Positions 43,716-51,916 of a stretch of DNA of 64,000 nt are shown here, piece after piece; positions within the stretch are counted from its first letter, which is position 1, and every line of letters starts with the position of its first letter. The stretch spans positions 372,001 through 436,000 of the forward strand of contig NZ_BLAJ01000002.1 in assembly GCF_009176305.1 (NCBI RefSeq), written 5' to 3'. This DNA comes from Martinezella dioscoreae. GTDB taxonomy: Bacteria; Pseudomonadota; Alphaproteobacteria; Rhizobiales; Rhizobiaceae. A model generated the notes under the pieces. The model did not search any database. It had not been told where the DNA came from and saw nothing but the letters and a program-made list of their open reading frames with translations. Made by a program: the position numbers and the translations under genes.

Positions 43716-44114
43716 ATGAAAACGAAAGTACTTAGTATTGCGGCACTCGCGCTAGGCCTGACCGCCGGATGTGCCTTTGCCCAATCGTCGACCGTCACCG
43801 GCGCCGCAGGTGGCGCGGTTACCGGAGCCGTTGTCGGTGGTCCGGTCGGGGCCGCCGTGGGCGGCGTGGCTGGCGCCATTGTCGGCACCGCCATCGATCC
43901 GCCGCCTCAGAAGGTGGTCACCTATGTCCGCGAACAGCCCTTGCCTGAAGAGGGCACGGTTGTCCACGAGAGAGTGGTCGTCGGCAGGTCTCTGCCGGAT
44001 ACGGTCGTTGTTCGCACAGTTCCGCAGAATCCGCGATATGCCTATGCAGTCGTCAACCACGAACGCGTGATCGTCGAGCCTTCCTCACGCAAGGTTATCC
44101 AGATTCTGAACTAA
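43716..44114 (+). CDS. DUF1236 small exported protein with glycine-zipper segment
   Basis: 132 residues. A signal peptide (about 1-22, MKTKVLSIAALALGLTAG then AFA) is followed by a Gly/Ala/Val-rich stretch with repeated GxxxG (GGAVTGAVVGGPVGAAVGG in part, about 30-58), the type of glycine-zipper that inserts in or lies on membranes. The C-terminal DUF1236 domain (about 65-132) has VTYVREQPL, PDTVVVRTVP, YAYAVVNHERVIVEP and KVIQILN. These proteins are widespread in Rhizobiales and unexplored. The Thr-Ala-Gly-Cys near residue 19 could be a lipobox, so lipoprotein export is an alternative. Confidence 0.82.
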   Translation: MKTKVLSIAALALGLTAGCAFAQSSTVTGAAGGAVTGAVVGGPVGAAVGGVAGAIVGTAIDPPPQKVVTYVREQPLPEEGTVVHERVVVGRSLPDTVVVRTVPQNPRYAYAVVNHERVIVEPSSRKVIQILN

Positions 44115-44509
44115 TCGTCGTGGGGAGCGGGAAGCCGCTCTCCACCCTTCCCCCTGTTCCCCATGGGCGTATCCATGCCGACCGAAACGAGAAAGCGACC
44201 GGTCTGCAGCGCTACCCGAAGCTCCGAGTTTTCCACAGTGGCTTCCACAGGCTGCACCCCCTTGCGCACCATATTCTAAACTTAGCCGCCTGCATCACGC
44301 AGCAAATTGCCTATCGCCGGATCGAGCAGCGTCTGGGGCGGAAGGCCCGACCCGGCGATAGAGCCGGTGGGCGGACCGGCTAGGGAAAGGCGTGCATCGA
44401 CGCCAAACTCATGAACCCAAACTTGTGAGCGATGATCGCAGAAACCTCGTGTCGCAAAGTGCCCGGCGACCGGCATGCTCACCTCAAGACGCTGCTGGTA
44501 CAGCGCCAT
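44111..44509 (-). pseudogene. Possible broken gene of unknown identity
   Basis: Two coding-like minus-strand pieces are joined across stops near 44282. The upstream piece (44509-44282) includes VEVSMPVAGHFATRGF-like sequence and WVHEFGVDARLSL. The downstream piece (44272-44111) reads VEATVENSELRVALQ and TGRFLVSVGMDTPMGN. The style is of a soluble protein, but no family is recognised and the two pieces are in different frames. They may be chance frames. Confidence 0.25.
44120..44145 (+). terminator. Hairpin after the DUF1236 gene
   Basis: The arms GTGGGGAGCGG (44120-44130) and CCGCTCTCCAC (44135-44145) pair with one mismatch around a GAAG tetraloop. The stem begins 5 nt after the stop codon. 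A pyrimidine-rich tail follows but no true T-run, so termination efficiency is uncertain. Confidence 0.6.
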
Positions 44510-45163
44510 TCAATTGACAGTCGCCGCACTGCTCTCGGAGGGCGCCGCGGCTTCGGATTTCCTTTCCAGGGCATCACGGACTTCGGCGATTTTGCCGCTG
44601 TTTGTTCCGATGCCGAGAATGCTCTTTGCTTCAGCGAGTGTCTGGTCCGTTACCGGCTTGTTCGACAGCTGCGCGAGCGCCGAACGCAGGGCGTTGTCGC
44701 TGAGGGCTGGATCCGTCGGCACTGCCGTCGTTCCATATTGCATTTCGAATTCCGCATATGCCTTCACATAGGCCGAGAGCGCCGCCATCTTGGGGTCTTT
44801 CGAGTTCAAGTAGGCGTGATAGTCTCTCCTGAGCGAGCTAAGCCTGCCCTCGTCGGGCTTCGAAACATGCGTCTTCGAGCTTGCACTATGAGCTCCGGAA
44901 TGTTTGTCCGGGTGATGTGCCTGCAATGACGATGAGGCAGCCTGCGCAGTCGCCGCGCTCGTCGACGTGCTGCTTGAATCGTCGCTCCCGGACTTTTCAT
45001 GACCGGAATTTCCTTCGCCATGGCCGCCGCCATCACCATTACCGCCGCCGTTTCCGCCCTTGGCGAATGCCGTCTGCATGAAACCGACCGTAGCTCCTCC
45101 CATGGGAGCGACTGCAAGCACCAGGCCGAGACTTGTTGCACCGATTATGGACCGGATTTTCAT
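44510..45163 (-). CDS. Exported glycine-rich protein 1
   Basis: 217 residues from ATG 45163, with AAGGA 7 nt upstream; in-frame ATGs lie 2 and 5 codons earlier. A signal peptide of about 34 residues ends in TAFA before KGGNGGGNGDGGGHGEGN. A Ser/Thr/Ala-rich linker follows, then a helical C-terminal half with LSSLRRDYHAYLNSKDPKMAALSAYVKAY split by turns and a final SGKIAEVRDALERKSEA. Not recognised as a known family. It is divergent from the NarL-type kinase gene across a 275-bp gap holding a promoter-like element. The other exported Gly/Asn-rich protein (47516-48025) has the same kind of entry to its mature part (AKGGNG). Confidence 0.75.
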   Translation of the reverse strand: MKIRSIIGATSLGLVLAVAPMGGATVGFMQTAFAKGGNGGGNGDGGGHGEGNSGHEKSGSDDSSSTSTSAATAQAASSSLQAHHPDKHSGAHSASSKTHVSKPDEGRLSSLRRDYHAYLNSKDPKMAALSAYVKAYAEFEMQYGTTAVPTDPALSDNALRSALAQLSNKPVTDQTLAEAKSILGIGTNSGKIAEVRDALERKSEAAAPSESSAATVN

Positions 45164-45384
45164 GCGCATTTCCTTCATAAAGCGTCCACCACTCGCAGCA
45201 GCGGCCGTATCCAGCAAATCACTGCGCACTAGAATATTGCCGAAATCCCAGGTTTCTACATGGGTCCGACCTATGCTTTGAGCATTAGGACCATTGTCTG
45301 ATTGATCCTGCCCGATGGTCCCTTAGATTGTGCGCGCCGGATAGCAATACCCTCTTCACGGGACGAGGCGACCGGTGCCAACGT

Positions 45385-45415
45385 TGCAACAGTTGACACT
45401 CCATCCCACTGGGAT
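45385..45415 (+). promoter_or_regulatory. Shared 20-bp element, copy A, plus palindrome ATCCCA-C-TGGGAT
   Basis: TGCAACAGTTGACACTCCAT (45385-45404) contains TTGACA, a good -35 candidate. It matches the copy at 48378-48397 at 17 of 20 positions. It runs straight into ATCCCACTGGGAT (45403-45415), a perfect 6-bp-arm palindrome. A weak -10 (TATACA, 45420-45425) follows. It lies 35 bp upstream of the kinase gene and about 220 bp upstream of the divergent glycine-rich gene. Confidence 0.6.
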
Positions 45416-45438
45416 AGCTATACAGGGTTGGGAGATCA

Positions 45439-46881
45439 GTGCTGATTATGCCAGTTCTGCGAGCAAACCATAAATACAAACTATCTCTGGCAAGTCTTAT
45501 CGAACGCTGGAACTCCCAATCTTTGGCCAGACAGTTCCTGCTCGCCGGCGGCCTCGTCGCGCTCTGTGCGATGCTCGTGGTCGGCGCTTTCGTTGCCGGC
45601 CTCATCGAGAATGCGGTGACGCGCAATTCCGCGGCGACGACGGCGCTCTATGTCGACAGCGTCATCGCCCCGCTTCTGCCGGATATGCAAACCACCCAGG
45701 CTCTCGACGATACCGTCACCCGCGCTCTTGACGAAACGCTCGGCCAGGGCGCGCTTGGCACACGGCTGTTTTCGTTCCGATTATGGCGGAATGACGGGAC
45801 GATCCTCTACTCCAACAACAAGGATCTTTCCGGAAAGCGATTTCCACTTTCCGATAGCCTGAAGGCGGCTTTTTCCGGCCGGATGGTCGCCAAATTCAAC
45901 CGGATCGACGATGTGGAAAGCGTCGCCGAACGCAATAGCGGCAAACCGCTCCTGGAAATCTACAATCCCGTACTGCAGCCCTGGTCGGGCAAGGTCGTCG
46001 CCGTCTCCGAATTTTACGAGATTGCCAACGATTTCGAAGGGAGCCTCACTCAGGCCCGCCTGCTGAGCTGGCTTGTCGTTGCCTTGTTCACTCTGACATT
46101 CTTCGCTCTTCTGTCGATCATCGTCCTGCGTGGCAGCCGCACCATCGACAATCAGCGCAAGGCGCTCAACGGCCGCATCGGCGAACTGTCGACGCTTCTT
46201 CAACAGAATGAGGCGTTGCGAGCCCGGGTTCAACGTGCGACCCAGCGTGCGGCCGCACTTAACGAGAGCTATTTGCGCCGTATCGGCGCCGACCTGCATG
46301 ACGGCCCAGCCCAATTGGTCGCCTATGCCTCATTGCGGCTGGACAGCCAGACCCTCATCAGCTCCACCACCTCGCCAGAGGAGCGCGAGGCGTCGCTGCA
46401 GACCATCAAATCCAGTCTTGACGACGCCATGACCGAAATCAGGAGCGTCTGCAGCGGCCTGATGCTACCGCACATCGAGACGGACAATCTGACCGATCTT
46501 TTGAAACGGGCAATCCGTGCCCACGAACAGCGCACAGGCGTCGCCGTCCCGCTGATGGTCGCGACAACGCCGACAGATCTTTCGACCTCCGCAAAAATAT
46601 GCGTCTATCGCTTTGTGCAGGAAGCCTTGAACAACGGTTATCGCCACGCCGGCGGAATCGGGCAAAAGGTCGTGCAGACCTTCAAAGACGGCCAGATCGT
46701 GATCGAGGTTGCCGATGAAGGGCCGGGATTTGACCCGAAGGAGGTCGGCCCGCAAAAGCTTGGCCTTGCCGGCCTCAGGGACCGGGTCGAAAGTCTCGGC
46801 GGTATTTTTCAACTTTTGTCGTCGAACCGGGGAACCATCGTTCGCATGTCCCTGAACATCGAGGAAATGGAGCAGGCATGA
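45439..46881 (+). CDS. NarL-type (HisKA_3) sensor histidine kinase
   Basis: 480 residues. Start GTG 45439 has GGGAG 4 nt upstream; ATG 45448 is an alternative. TM1 lies at about 35-60 and TM2 at about 205-230, flanking a periplasmic domain with LGTRLFSFRLWRNDGTILYSN. A coiled region leads to the HisKA_3 H-box GADLHDGPAQLVA (His near residue 287). The HATPase domain has QEALNNGYRHAGG (N box) and VADEGPGFDP (G1) with GLAGLRDRVESLGG. It overlaps the response regulator gene by 4 bp. It likely controls neighbouring genes, including the divergent exported protein gene; that is inference. Confidence 0.87.
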   Translation: MLIMPVLRANHKYKLSLASLIERWNSQSLARQFLLAGGLVALCAMLVVGAFVAGLIENAVTRNSAATTALYVDSVIAPLLPDMQTTQALDDTVTRALDETLGQGALGTRLFSFRLWRNDGTILYSNNKDLSGKRFPLSDSLKAAFSGRMVAKFNRIDDVESVAERNSGKPLLEIYNPVLQPWSGKVVAVSEFYEIANDFEGSLTQARLLSWLVVALFTLTFFALLSIIVLRGSRTIDNQRKALNGRIGELSTLLQQNEALRARVQRATQRAAALNESYLRRIGADLHDGPAQLVAYASLRLDSQTLISSTTSPEEREASLQTIKSSLDDAMTEIRSVCSGLMLPHIETDNLTDLLKRAIRAHEQRTGVAVPLMVATTPTDLSTSAKICVYRFVQEALNNGYRHAGGIGQKVVQTFKDGQIVIEVADEGPGFDPKEVGPQKLGLAGLRDRVESLGGIFQLLSSNRGTIVRMSLNIEEMEQA

Positions 46882-47522
46882 CAGCTGCAATCAGTTTGGC
46901 GGTCGTAGACGACCACCCTCTCTTCAGGGAGGGCGTTATTCGGAGCCTGACCGAAATGGATGGGTTCAGTATTGTGGGTGAGGGCAGCAGCAGGGAGGAT
47001 GCGCTGCGCATAGCAGCGGAACACCGCCCGGATATCCTGCTGCTCGACATTTCCATGCCGGGAGGAGGGCTGGATGCCATCTCTCTCATCCTCGAGCAGA
47101 TACCCGATCAGAAGATCGTGATGCTGACAGTCTCCGAGGCAAGCGACGATGTCATGGCGGCGCTCAAGAGCGGCGCGAAAGGCTATGTTCTCAAAGGCGT
47201 CGGATCACGGACCCTCGCCGATATCCTTCGCAGCATTGCTGCGGGTGACAGCTATGTCGCACCGACGCTATCGGCGCGTCTGATCTCGGATAACGGATCT
47301 GGTGCCCAGATCAATCCCTTCAGCGCATTGACGGAGCGCGAGCGGGAGGTCCTTGAACTGGCTTCTGCCGGATTGAGCAACAAACATATCGGGCTAAAGC
47401 TCGATCTGCATGAAAAGACCATCAAGCATCACATGACCCAGATCTTCGCCAAGCTGGAAGTGAGCAACAGAACGGAAGCTGCGATGGCATTCAGGGATGA
47501 ACTCGAAAGGCGCCGTCAGTGA
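46878..47522 (+). CDS. NarL/LuxR-type response regulator
   Basis: 214 residues. The receiver domain has acidic pair DD (11-12), phosphoacceptor Asp57 in LLLDISMPGGG, Thr in MLTVSEAS and Lys in GYVLKGVG. The C-terminal LuxR-type helix-turn-helix is LTEREREVLELASAGLSNKHIGLKL followed by HEKTIKHHMTQIFAKLEVSNRTEA (each part under the family pattern). It overlaps the kinase gene (ATGA) and its last bases overlap the convergent Gly/Asn-rich gene by 7 bp. Phosphorylated regulators of this type bind paired short sites, so the shared 20-bp elements are candidate targets. Confidence 0.9.
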   Translation: MTAAISLAVVDDHPLFREGVIRSLTEMDGFSIVGEGSSREDALRIAAEHRPDILLLDISMPGGGLDAISLILEQIPDQKIVMLTVSEASDDVMAALKSGAKGYVLKGVGSRTLADILRSIAAGDSYVAPTLSARLISDNGSGAQINPFSALTEREREVLELASAGLSNKHIGLKLDLHEKTIKHHMTQIFAKLEVSNRTEAAMAFRDELERRRQ

Positions 47523-48025
47523 AGGAACGCTTTAAGCCGCTGCTCGTCGGCGATCGTCGCATTGCGGTTGACGATGGTGCGGCCCTTTGAATCCTTCATC
47601 ACATACCGCCCGCTCTTTATATTTTCGCTCATGCCATCCTTGTGTTGAACGGTAATCGATCCGTCGCCATCATCGGAGGATTGGTCGGAATCGACCTGAG
47701 TTTGGGTAGCGCTCTTGGTTGCGGATGAACGGCCATTGGCATTACCGTTTCCGTTTCCGTTTCCATTTCCATTCCCGTTGCCGTTGTTGCCGTTCCCACC
47801 CCCATTGCCGCTGTTGCCACCGCCGTTCCCGTTGCCTCCCCCATTGCCGTTTCCGCCGCCGTTACCATTGCCACCGCCATTGCCGTTACCCCCTTTTGCC
47901 TCCACTATTTGTTGTGCAAATATCGCGGAAGCGCCGTGAATTTTAATGGTGTAGGGGAGTGCTGTGCTGACCATAGTCAACAACAGGCATGGCAAAGCAG
48001 CAATGAGCTTTCGACGCAATGACAC
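47516..48025 (-). CDS. Exported Gly/Asn-rich repeat protein 2
   Basis: 169 residues from GTG 48025, with GGAGG 7 nt upstream. A signal peptide (about 1-37, ending SAIFA) is followed by EAKGGNGNGGG, then repeats of the type NGNGGG and NGNGNG (about 44-99) with almost only Gly and Asn. An Ser/Thr/Asp-rich part follows, then a 45-residue C-terminal domain with GSITVQHKDGMSENIKSGRY and IADEQRLKAFLH. Such Gly/Asn repeats are disordered or form extended surface structures. I do not recognise a family. The gene converges on the response-regulator gene and shares its divergent upstream gap with the gene at 48441. Confidence 0.75.
   Translation of the reverse strand: MSLRRKLIAALPCLLLTMVSTALPYTIKIHGASAIFAQQIVEAKGGNGNGGGNGNGGGNGNGGGNGNGGGNSGNGGGNGNNGNGNGNGNGNGNGNANGRSSATKSATQTQVDSDQSSDDGDGSITVQHKDGMSENIKSGRYVMKDSKGRTIVNRNATIADEQRLKAFLH
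47733..47897 (-). repeat. Low-complexity tandem repeat coding Gly/Asn units
   Basis: About 165 bp of short degenerate units (CCGTTGCCG, CCACCGCC, CCGTTTCC on the plus strand) encode the repeats of the exported protein. Units of 6, 9 and 18 bp recur in imperfect form, so the copy number could change by slippage or recombination between strains. Confidence 0.7.
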
Positions 48026-48440
48026 CTACGGCCTCCTGAGGCTCCGGTTGGCTTCGGCGACGAATGTTCGTCGCTCCCTGGCCCGAAAGCGCCGCCATTT
48101 ATCGCCGACTGGCAAATATCTCTGATCCCATATCAAATCGCCGCAACACCGCGAGGGGTCAAGTCTTATCAAACGGAGAGACCTCTGCTTGGACTTCAGC
48201 AATCGAAGCCAAGACCTTTCGCCGGGATATCATCAGACTAACGTCCAGGAAGGAGCTGGACCGAAGCCCAATTGCATGATTGCATTATTGAAAACGACTT
48301 CCTCTGGTCGATATGACTGCGGATACGCCGACGCCCTGCCAATGCAAAATGCCATGGTTGGGAACCAATAGTGCCCCTGCAAAAATTGGCACTCCATATA
48401 TCGATGCCCGCGCGATCGATCCGAAAAGAGGGGTACTGCG
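48026..48440. other. Divergent gap between Gly/Asn-rich protein 2 and the 107-codon gene
   Basis: This 415-bp gap holds the second copy of the shared 20-bp element at 48378-48397 and an AGTGCC...GGCACT inverted repeat at about 48370-48393. Plus-strand frames in it are short and unconvincing. Confidence 0.5.
48378..48397 (+). promoter_or_regulatory. Shared 20-bp element, copy B
   Basis: TGCAAAAATTGGCACTCCAT matches the copy at 45385-45404 at 17 of 20 positions. TTGGCA would be the -35 hexamer at the same relative place. The distance to the downstream plus-strand start is 43 bp (34 bp in copy A). TGCC precedes both copies by 2 to 5 nt. Confidence 0.55.
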
Positions 48441-48764
48441 ATGACCCAACACTGGAGGATATTTCTAGCCCGCTCCGCGCCGCCAGGCGCGATATTGGAT
48501 TTCTCGGCAGCCGAGTTCGCTCTCGAGGTCGCGATCAATTTGCGATATTGCCTGAACCTTGTCCGACCAACGCCGGAATGCATCGCTTTGGCTGACCTCG
48601 TTTTGCTGCGAGCCAGAAACTACGGCGAAGCGAGAATGGGGCATAAGCCACAGCTATTCGCAGAGGCCGAGGATGCACTTGCCAAGGCAACAAGGCTGCT
48701 CGAGATCGAACTCGAATATTGCGCAAAACAGAACATGAAAGGCAGCTGTGAACAAGCCGCCTGA
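48441..48764 (+). CDS. Small protein of unknown function
   Basis: 107 residues. GAGGGG lies about 8 nt before ATG 48441. The sequence is mostly helical and soluble (FALEVAINLRYCLNLVRP, ALADLVLLRARNYGEARM, FAEAEDALAKATRLLEIELEYCAKQ), compatible with a small helical bundle. No signal peptide and no known family. It is preceded by copy B of the shared element, which suggests co-regulation with the two-component system. Codon use is normal. Confidence 0.55.
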   Translation: MTQHWRIFLARSAPPGAILDFSAAEFALEVAINLRYCLNLVRPTPECIALADLVLLRARNYGEARMGHKPQLFAEAEDALAKATRLLEIELEYCAKQNMKGSCEQAA

Positions 48765-48868
48765 AATCTTCGCCATAGTATCCGCGACGATAATAGCGAA
48801 AAAAATGGTGCTCGCCGGAGGCCTCTTGCGGCGGCGCATACCTCGGGGTATGCGCTCGAAAAGATGAT

Positions 48869-49015
48869 TTAGTTGCCGCGGGCGCCGCTGACGGCGTAGG
48901 GGATATGCGAGCGGGCAATGCCGAGATCACGAAGGACATGATCGTCGAGGGCGGAAAGCTCGCGTATGGCTCTGCGCTGTTCGCTAAAGCGCTTGATCTT
49001 CTCAAATACTCTCAT
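48869..49015 (-). CDS. DUF1127 small protein
   Basis: 48 codons from ATG 49015, with AAGGAGA 8 nt upstream. The sequence RAIRELSALDDHVLRDLGIARSHIPYAVSG is the DUF1127 signature (L-D-L-D-G-I-R). Short DUF1127 proteins are abundant in alphaproteobacteria; in Agrobacterium some have been linked to phosphate use, cell aggregation and small-RNA turnover. This one is the shorter class, almost all domain. No neighbour on the same strand within 250 bp suggests an operon. Confidence 0.85.
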   Translation of the reverse strand: MRVFEKIKRFSEQRRAIRELSALDDHVLRDLGIARSHIPYAVSGARGN

Positions 49016-49275
49016 TTTTACGGTCTCCTTTGCTGATGCGCAGGAGATAGGCATTTATCCGCCTAAATAAAATGCACATGCCTGCACGATAGCCATGCCG
49101 CTTTTGCACGGCTCATGACCATAAGATTGGCGGGATGGACACGTGCTAGTTCTTATCACCATATTCGAGAGTGCGATCGGCTCTGGATTTTACTGACGGA
49201 TCGCTACCTTCCGCGACTGTTGCGGCCCCGATGAAGCGAACTTAGCTTTTGAACCGTCCGTCTCTATCCTGCGGC
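49016..49275. other. Intergenic, no gene recognised
   Basis: This region holds the DUF1127 ribosome-binding site (49024-49029) and an AT-rich patch at 49050-49075 that may be its promoter. No further feature is seen. Confidence 0.35.
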
Positions 49276-49746
49276 CTATGCATCCTGCCATTTGGAAAAG
49301 GTTGCAGCCTGCCCGCGCAAATTGCCATCTCGGTCCACGAGCTGCCAGACGATACCGGCATCGATCCAGAAACGTCGTCCGGATTTCGCAATCCTCAGAC
49401 CGCGATAGTCGGAGATGAAGCCGTTACGGGTCACCGCGTCCAGCAACTGCTGACGCTCCGCCCGATTGGGAAGCTCGGCCGAAAGGCGCGAGGGCAGCGT
49501 TATAAACTCGTCCCATGAGTATTCGAAGCAATTCTGCGCAGCCTTGTTGGCGTAGACGAAACGCGGATCGGCATCCGTATTATGGGCGAGGACCACAAAC
49601 GGCGCGTCGCGATAGAGCCAATCCGGCCCCGCGCCCTCGCCAATTAAGGAAGAGCCGACAATGCGTTGAAAACTGCCGGTCAGAAGTTCAAAAAAGGCTT
49701 CGTCAACCGATAAATCGACAGCGTTGCTTTCAGGCCTATCAGTCAT
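49276..49746 (-). CDS. MEKHLA-domain protein (PAS-like)
   Basis: 156 residues from ATG 49746, preceded by GGAAGGG; a frame from 49773 is possible. The body is the MEKHLA domain, a PAS-like sensor fold: APFVVLAHNTDADPRFVYANKAAQNCFEYSWDEF, LPSRLSAEL, RAERQQLLDAVTRNGFISDYRGLRI and GQAATFSKW. MEKHLA occurs alone in bacteria and fused to HD-ZIP III in plants; its ligand is not known. No effector domain is present, so it may act through a partner. It is isolated on the minus strand. Confidence 0.82.
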   Translation of the reverse strand: MTDRPESNAVDLSVDEAFFELLTGSFQRIVGSSLIGEGAGPDWLYRDAPFVVLAHNTDADPRFVYANKAAQNCFEYSWDEFITLPSRLSAELPNRAERQQLLDAVTRNGFISDYRGLRIAKSGRRFWIDAGIVWQLVDRDGNLRGQAATFSKWQDA

Positions 49747-49961
49747 CTCTTCCCTTCCTAGCATTCTGGGCATCGACGGGAGCGATACCTATCAAATTGC
49801 GTGGGAGATCAAAAGCAGGGCAAGCGGGAAGACGCGAATATCCATCATCAACCACACCGCGAAGCCAGGGTCTCCAGAGTAAGCGCGAACAAGTTACCGA
49901 TAGCGTGCTCAAGGACGAGATTGCCGCAACGGAGCCCTGCCAGCTCTGAACACCAACCAAA

Positions 49962-50780
49962 TTACGGTCGTTCGCCGGCGCCCAGCCGACGTTCGATATC
50001 ATCGATGACAGGCAGCAGATCGGCAACTGTATCGATGACATAATGCGCGCCCCGTGCGTTCAGAACGCCGGTTGCACGTTCACGAACCTTGGCGAGCGCA
50101 TCCGGCGCCATAGCGGCGATCTCTTGCGGAGTGAGACCCGCCTCATTGCCGCTCAATGCGACGCCGACCGTCCAGCAGCCGGCCGCAACGCCTTCATCGA
50201 TGCCGACACCAGTATCGTCGACCTTGACTACCGCATGCGCCGGCCAGACATCGAGATCGAGGAAGCACTTGTACATGTTCATCGGCGTCGGCCGGCCATG
50301 CGGCAGGTCGCCGGCGCAGACGAGATTGTCGACCTCATAGCCCTGCTCTTTCGCGAGCGGCAGGACGCGCTCCATGATCGAGCGTGTGTAACCCGTCGTG
50401 GAACCGATCTTCATCCCGCGCTGGCGCAGCGTCCCGACAACTTCGGTCGTGCCCGGCACGAGATCGGCGAACTTATGCACCACCTCCTCGTTCATCGGCA
50501 CGAAGACCTCGTAGACCGCGTCGACATCGGCTGCCGTCGGTGTCTTGCCATGACGCGTGGCCCACAGCTCGCGGATGCGAGGCTGCTTCAGCATGGCGTC
50601 GATATGATCCCATTTCGGCCGCCCCATCGGCTCACGCGCTTCCGCGATGGTGACCTCGATGCCGAAGCGGCTGAAGGCTTCGACGAAGACGCCCATGGGG
50701 GCGAAGGATCCGAAGTCGATGACCGTTCCAGCCCAGTCGAATACAACGGCTTTCAATTGGCTCACTGATTTCACTCCCAA
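49962..50780 (-). CDS. phnX: Phosphonoacetaldehyde hydrolase (phosphonatase)
   Basis: 272 residues. It cleaves phosphonoacetaldehyde to acetaldehyde and phosphate. HAD-fold motifs are FDWAGTVIDFG (nucleophile Asp15), Lys56 in GRPKWDHI (Schiff-base lysine specific to phosphonatase), STTGYT and VKVDDTGVGI. GRPTPMNMYKCFLDL is typical of PhnX. Start could be ATG 50780 or a few codons later. The first 10 bp overlap the stop of the TIGR03364 oxidoreductase gene, so they form one transcript downstream of a LysR gene. The genes should be used when 2-aminoethylphosphonate or related compounds serve as phosphorus source. Confidence 0.92.
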   Translation of the reverse strand: MGVKSVSQLKAVVFDWAGTVIDFGSFAPMGVFVEAFSRFGIEVTIAEAREPMGRPKWDHIDAMLKQPRIRELWATRHGKTPTAADVDAVYEVFVPMNEEVVHKFADLVPGTTEVVGTLRQRGMKIGSTTGYTRSIMERVLPLAKEQGYEVDNLVCAGDLPHGRPTPMNMYKCFLDLDVWPAHAVVKVDDTGVGIDEGVAAGCWTVGVALSGNEAGLTPQEIAAMAPDALAKVRERATGVLNARGAHYVIDTVADLLPVIDDIERRLGAGERP

Positions 50781-51916
50781 GACCGAGATGTCGAAGCGTA
50801 GAGGTCGTCGATGACCTGCTCACCGAGGGCGAAGCCGGTCGAGGCGCCGGTTCCGCCCGTCACCATCACGAGGCGGATATGATCGGCGGGGCGCTCGACC
50901 AGCACCGTCCGCTCCTTCGACGAGGCATAAGTGCCGATCCAGCGGTTGACGACGGTGCGGCCCGGCAGATCGAATACGCGATCGAACTCATCGAGGATCA
51001 GCCGGTCGAAGCGCTCGCTGGCGAATGGCTGTTGTGCATTGCCGTAGACATGGCTGTCCCCGACGACGAGAGAACCGTCGGCCGACTGGACCGCGATCAG
51101 GTGGATGCCGGCGGCGCGGCTTTCGGCCTCTTCGCGATCGAGCCGCTTTCCAAGCGCTTCCGCTTCCGGCAACTGAGCAAAGCCTTCGTAACGGGCAAGG
51201 CTCATATCCGACATGACGGCCGCGCCGAACCTGCTCGGCTGAGCGGGTGCCACCCGCAGCATCTGCAATGTGCAGATCATGAGATTATGCTTGGCGATGA
51301 CATCCGGGAAAAGCGTCGAGAAATCGTCGCCGGGGCAGACGACGACGGCTTCCGCCTCGATCGCGCCGTGGCTGGTCTCGATCCGCGTTCCCTCGATGGC
51401 GCGGACGGCCGTGTTCCAGCGAAAATCGACTTTGTGCCGAGCCTCGAGCCAGGCTGCGAGCTTCGGCAGCGCCTCGGAGGATTCGACACGCAGCTCGTGC
51501 GGGCTATAAAGAATGGTCTCGAGGCCATCCAAACGCAGGCTCAGCACGAGATCGCCAGCCTCGGCCTTCGTCATCAGGCGGCACTTCTCGCCCATCGGTG
51601 TCTTCAAAAAGGCGTCGACAACCACGGCGGCTTCCGAGCGACGCGCCGGCATGACCAGGCCGCGATGGATGACCGCGATGCCCGCCTCGTCGACAATCTC
51701 GGCCCAGATGTCACGCGCCCGCATGGCGCGCTCCCAATGGGCGCCCGCCTTCTGCCCGCTGATGGTCACGAAGCCGAAATTGCGAATGGAGGCACCGACC
51801 GCCTTGGCATTGCGCTCGATGACGACGACCTTCTTGCCCTGGCGCACAGCCGCCAATGCCACGCCGATGCCGACAATACCCGCACCGACAACCGCAAGAT
51901 CGTATCCATTCGCCAT
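50771..51916 (-). CDS. TIGR03364-type FAD-dependent oxidoreductase of phosphonate metabolism
   Basis: 381 residues from ATG 51916, preceded by GAGGAAAGGG. The FAD-binding motif is VVGAGIVGIGVALAAVRQG and the family signature SIRNFGFVTISGQKAG follows. GTYASSKER and VTGGTGASTGFALGE belong to the C-terminal FAD contact. This DAO-type clade is found beside phosphonatase genes. It has been proposed to oxidise 2-aminoethylphosphonate or its N-methyl form toward phosphonoacetaldehyde. No PhnW transaminase gene is in the window, so this enzyme may feed phnX. The stop overlaps phnX by 10 bp. Confidence 0.85.
   Translation of the reverse strand: MANGYDLAVVGAGIVGIGVALAAVRQGKKVVVIERNAKAVGASIRNFGFVTISGQKAGAHWERAMRARDIWAEIVDEAGIAVIHRGLVMPARRSEAAVVVDAFLKTPMGEKCRLMTKAEAGDLVLSLRLDGLETILYSPHELRVESSEALPKLAAWLEARHKVDFRWNTAVRAIEGTRIETSHGAIEAEAVVVCPGDDFSTLFPDVIAKHNLMICTLQMLRVAPAQPSRFGAAVMSDMSLARYEGFAQLPEAEALGKRLDREEAESRAAGIHLIAVQSADGSLVVGDSHVYGNAQQPFASERFDRLILDEFDRVFDLPGRTVVNRWIGTYASSKERTVLVERPADHIRLVMVTGGTGASTGFALGEQVIDDLYASTSRSWE

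Noticed and set aside
47733..47897. Regular short repeats that might suggest a CRISPR-like array
   Set aside because: The repeats are translated in frame to Gly/Asn units of an exported protein, with no constant repeat/unique spacer structure.
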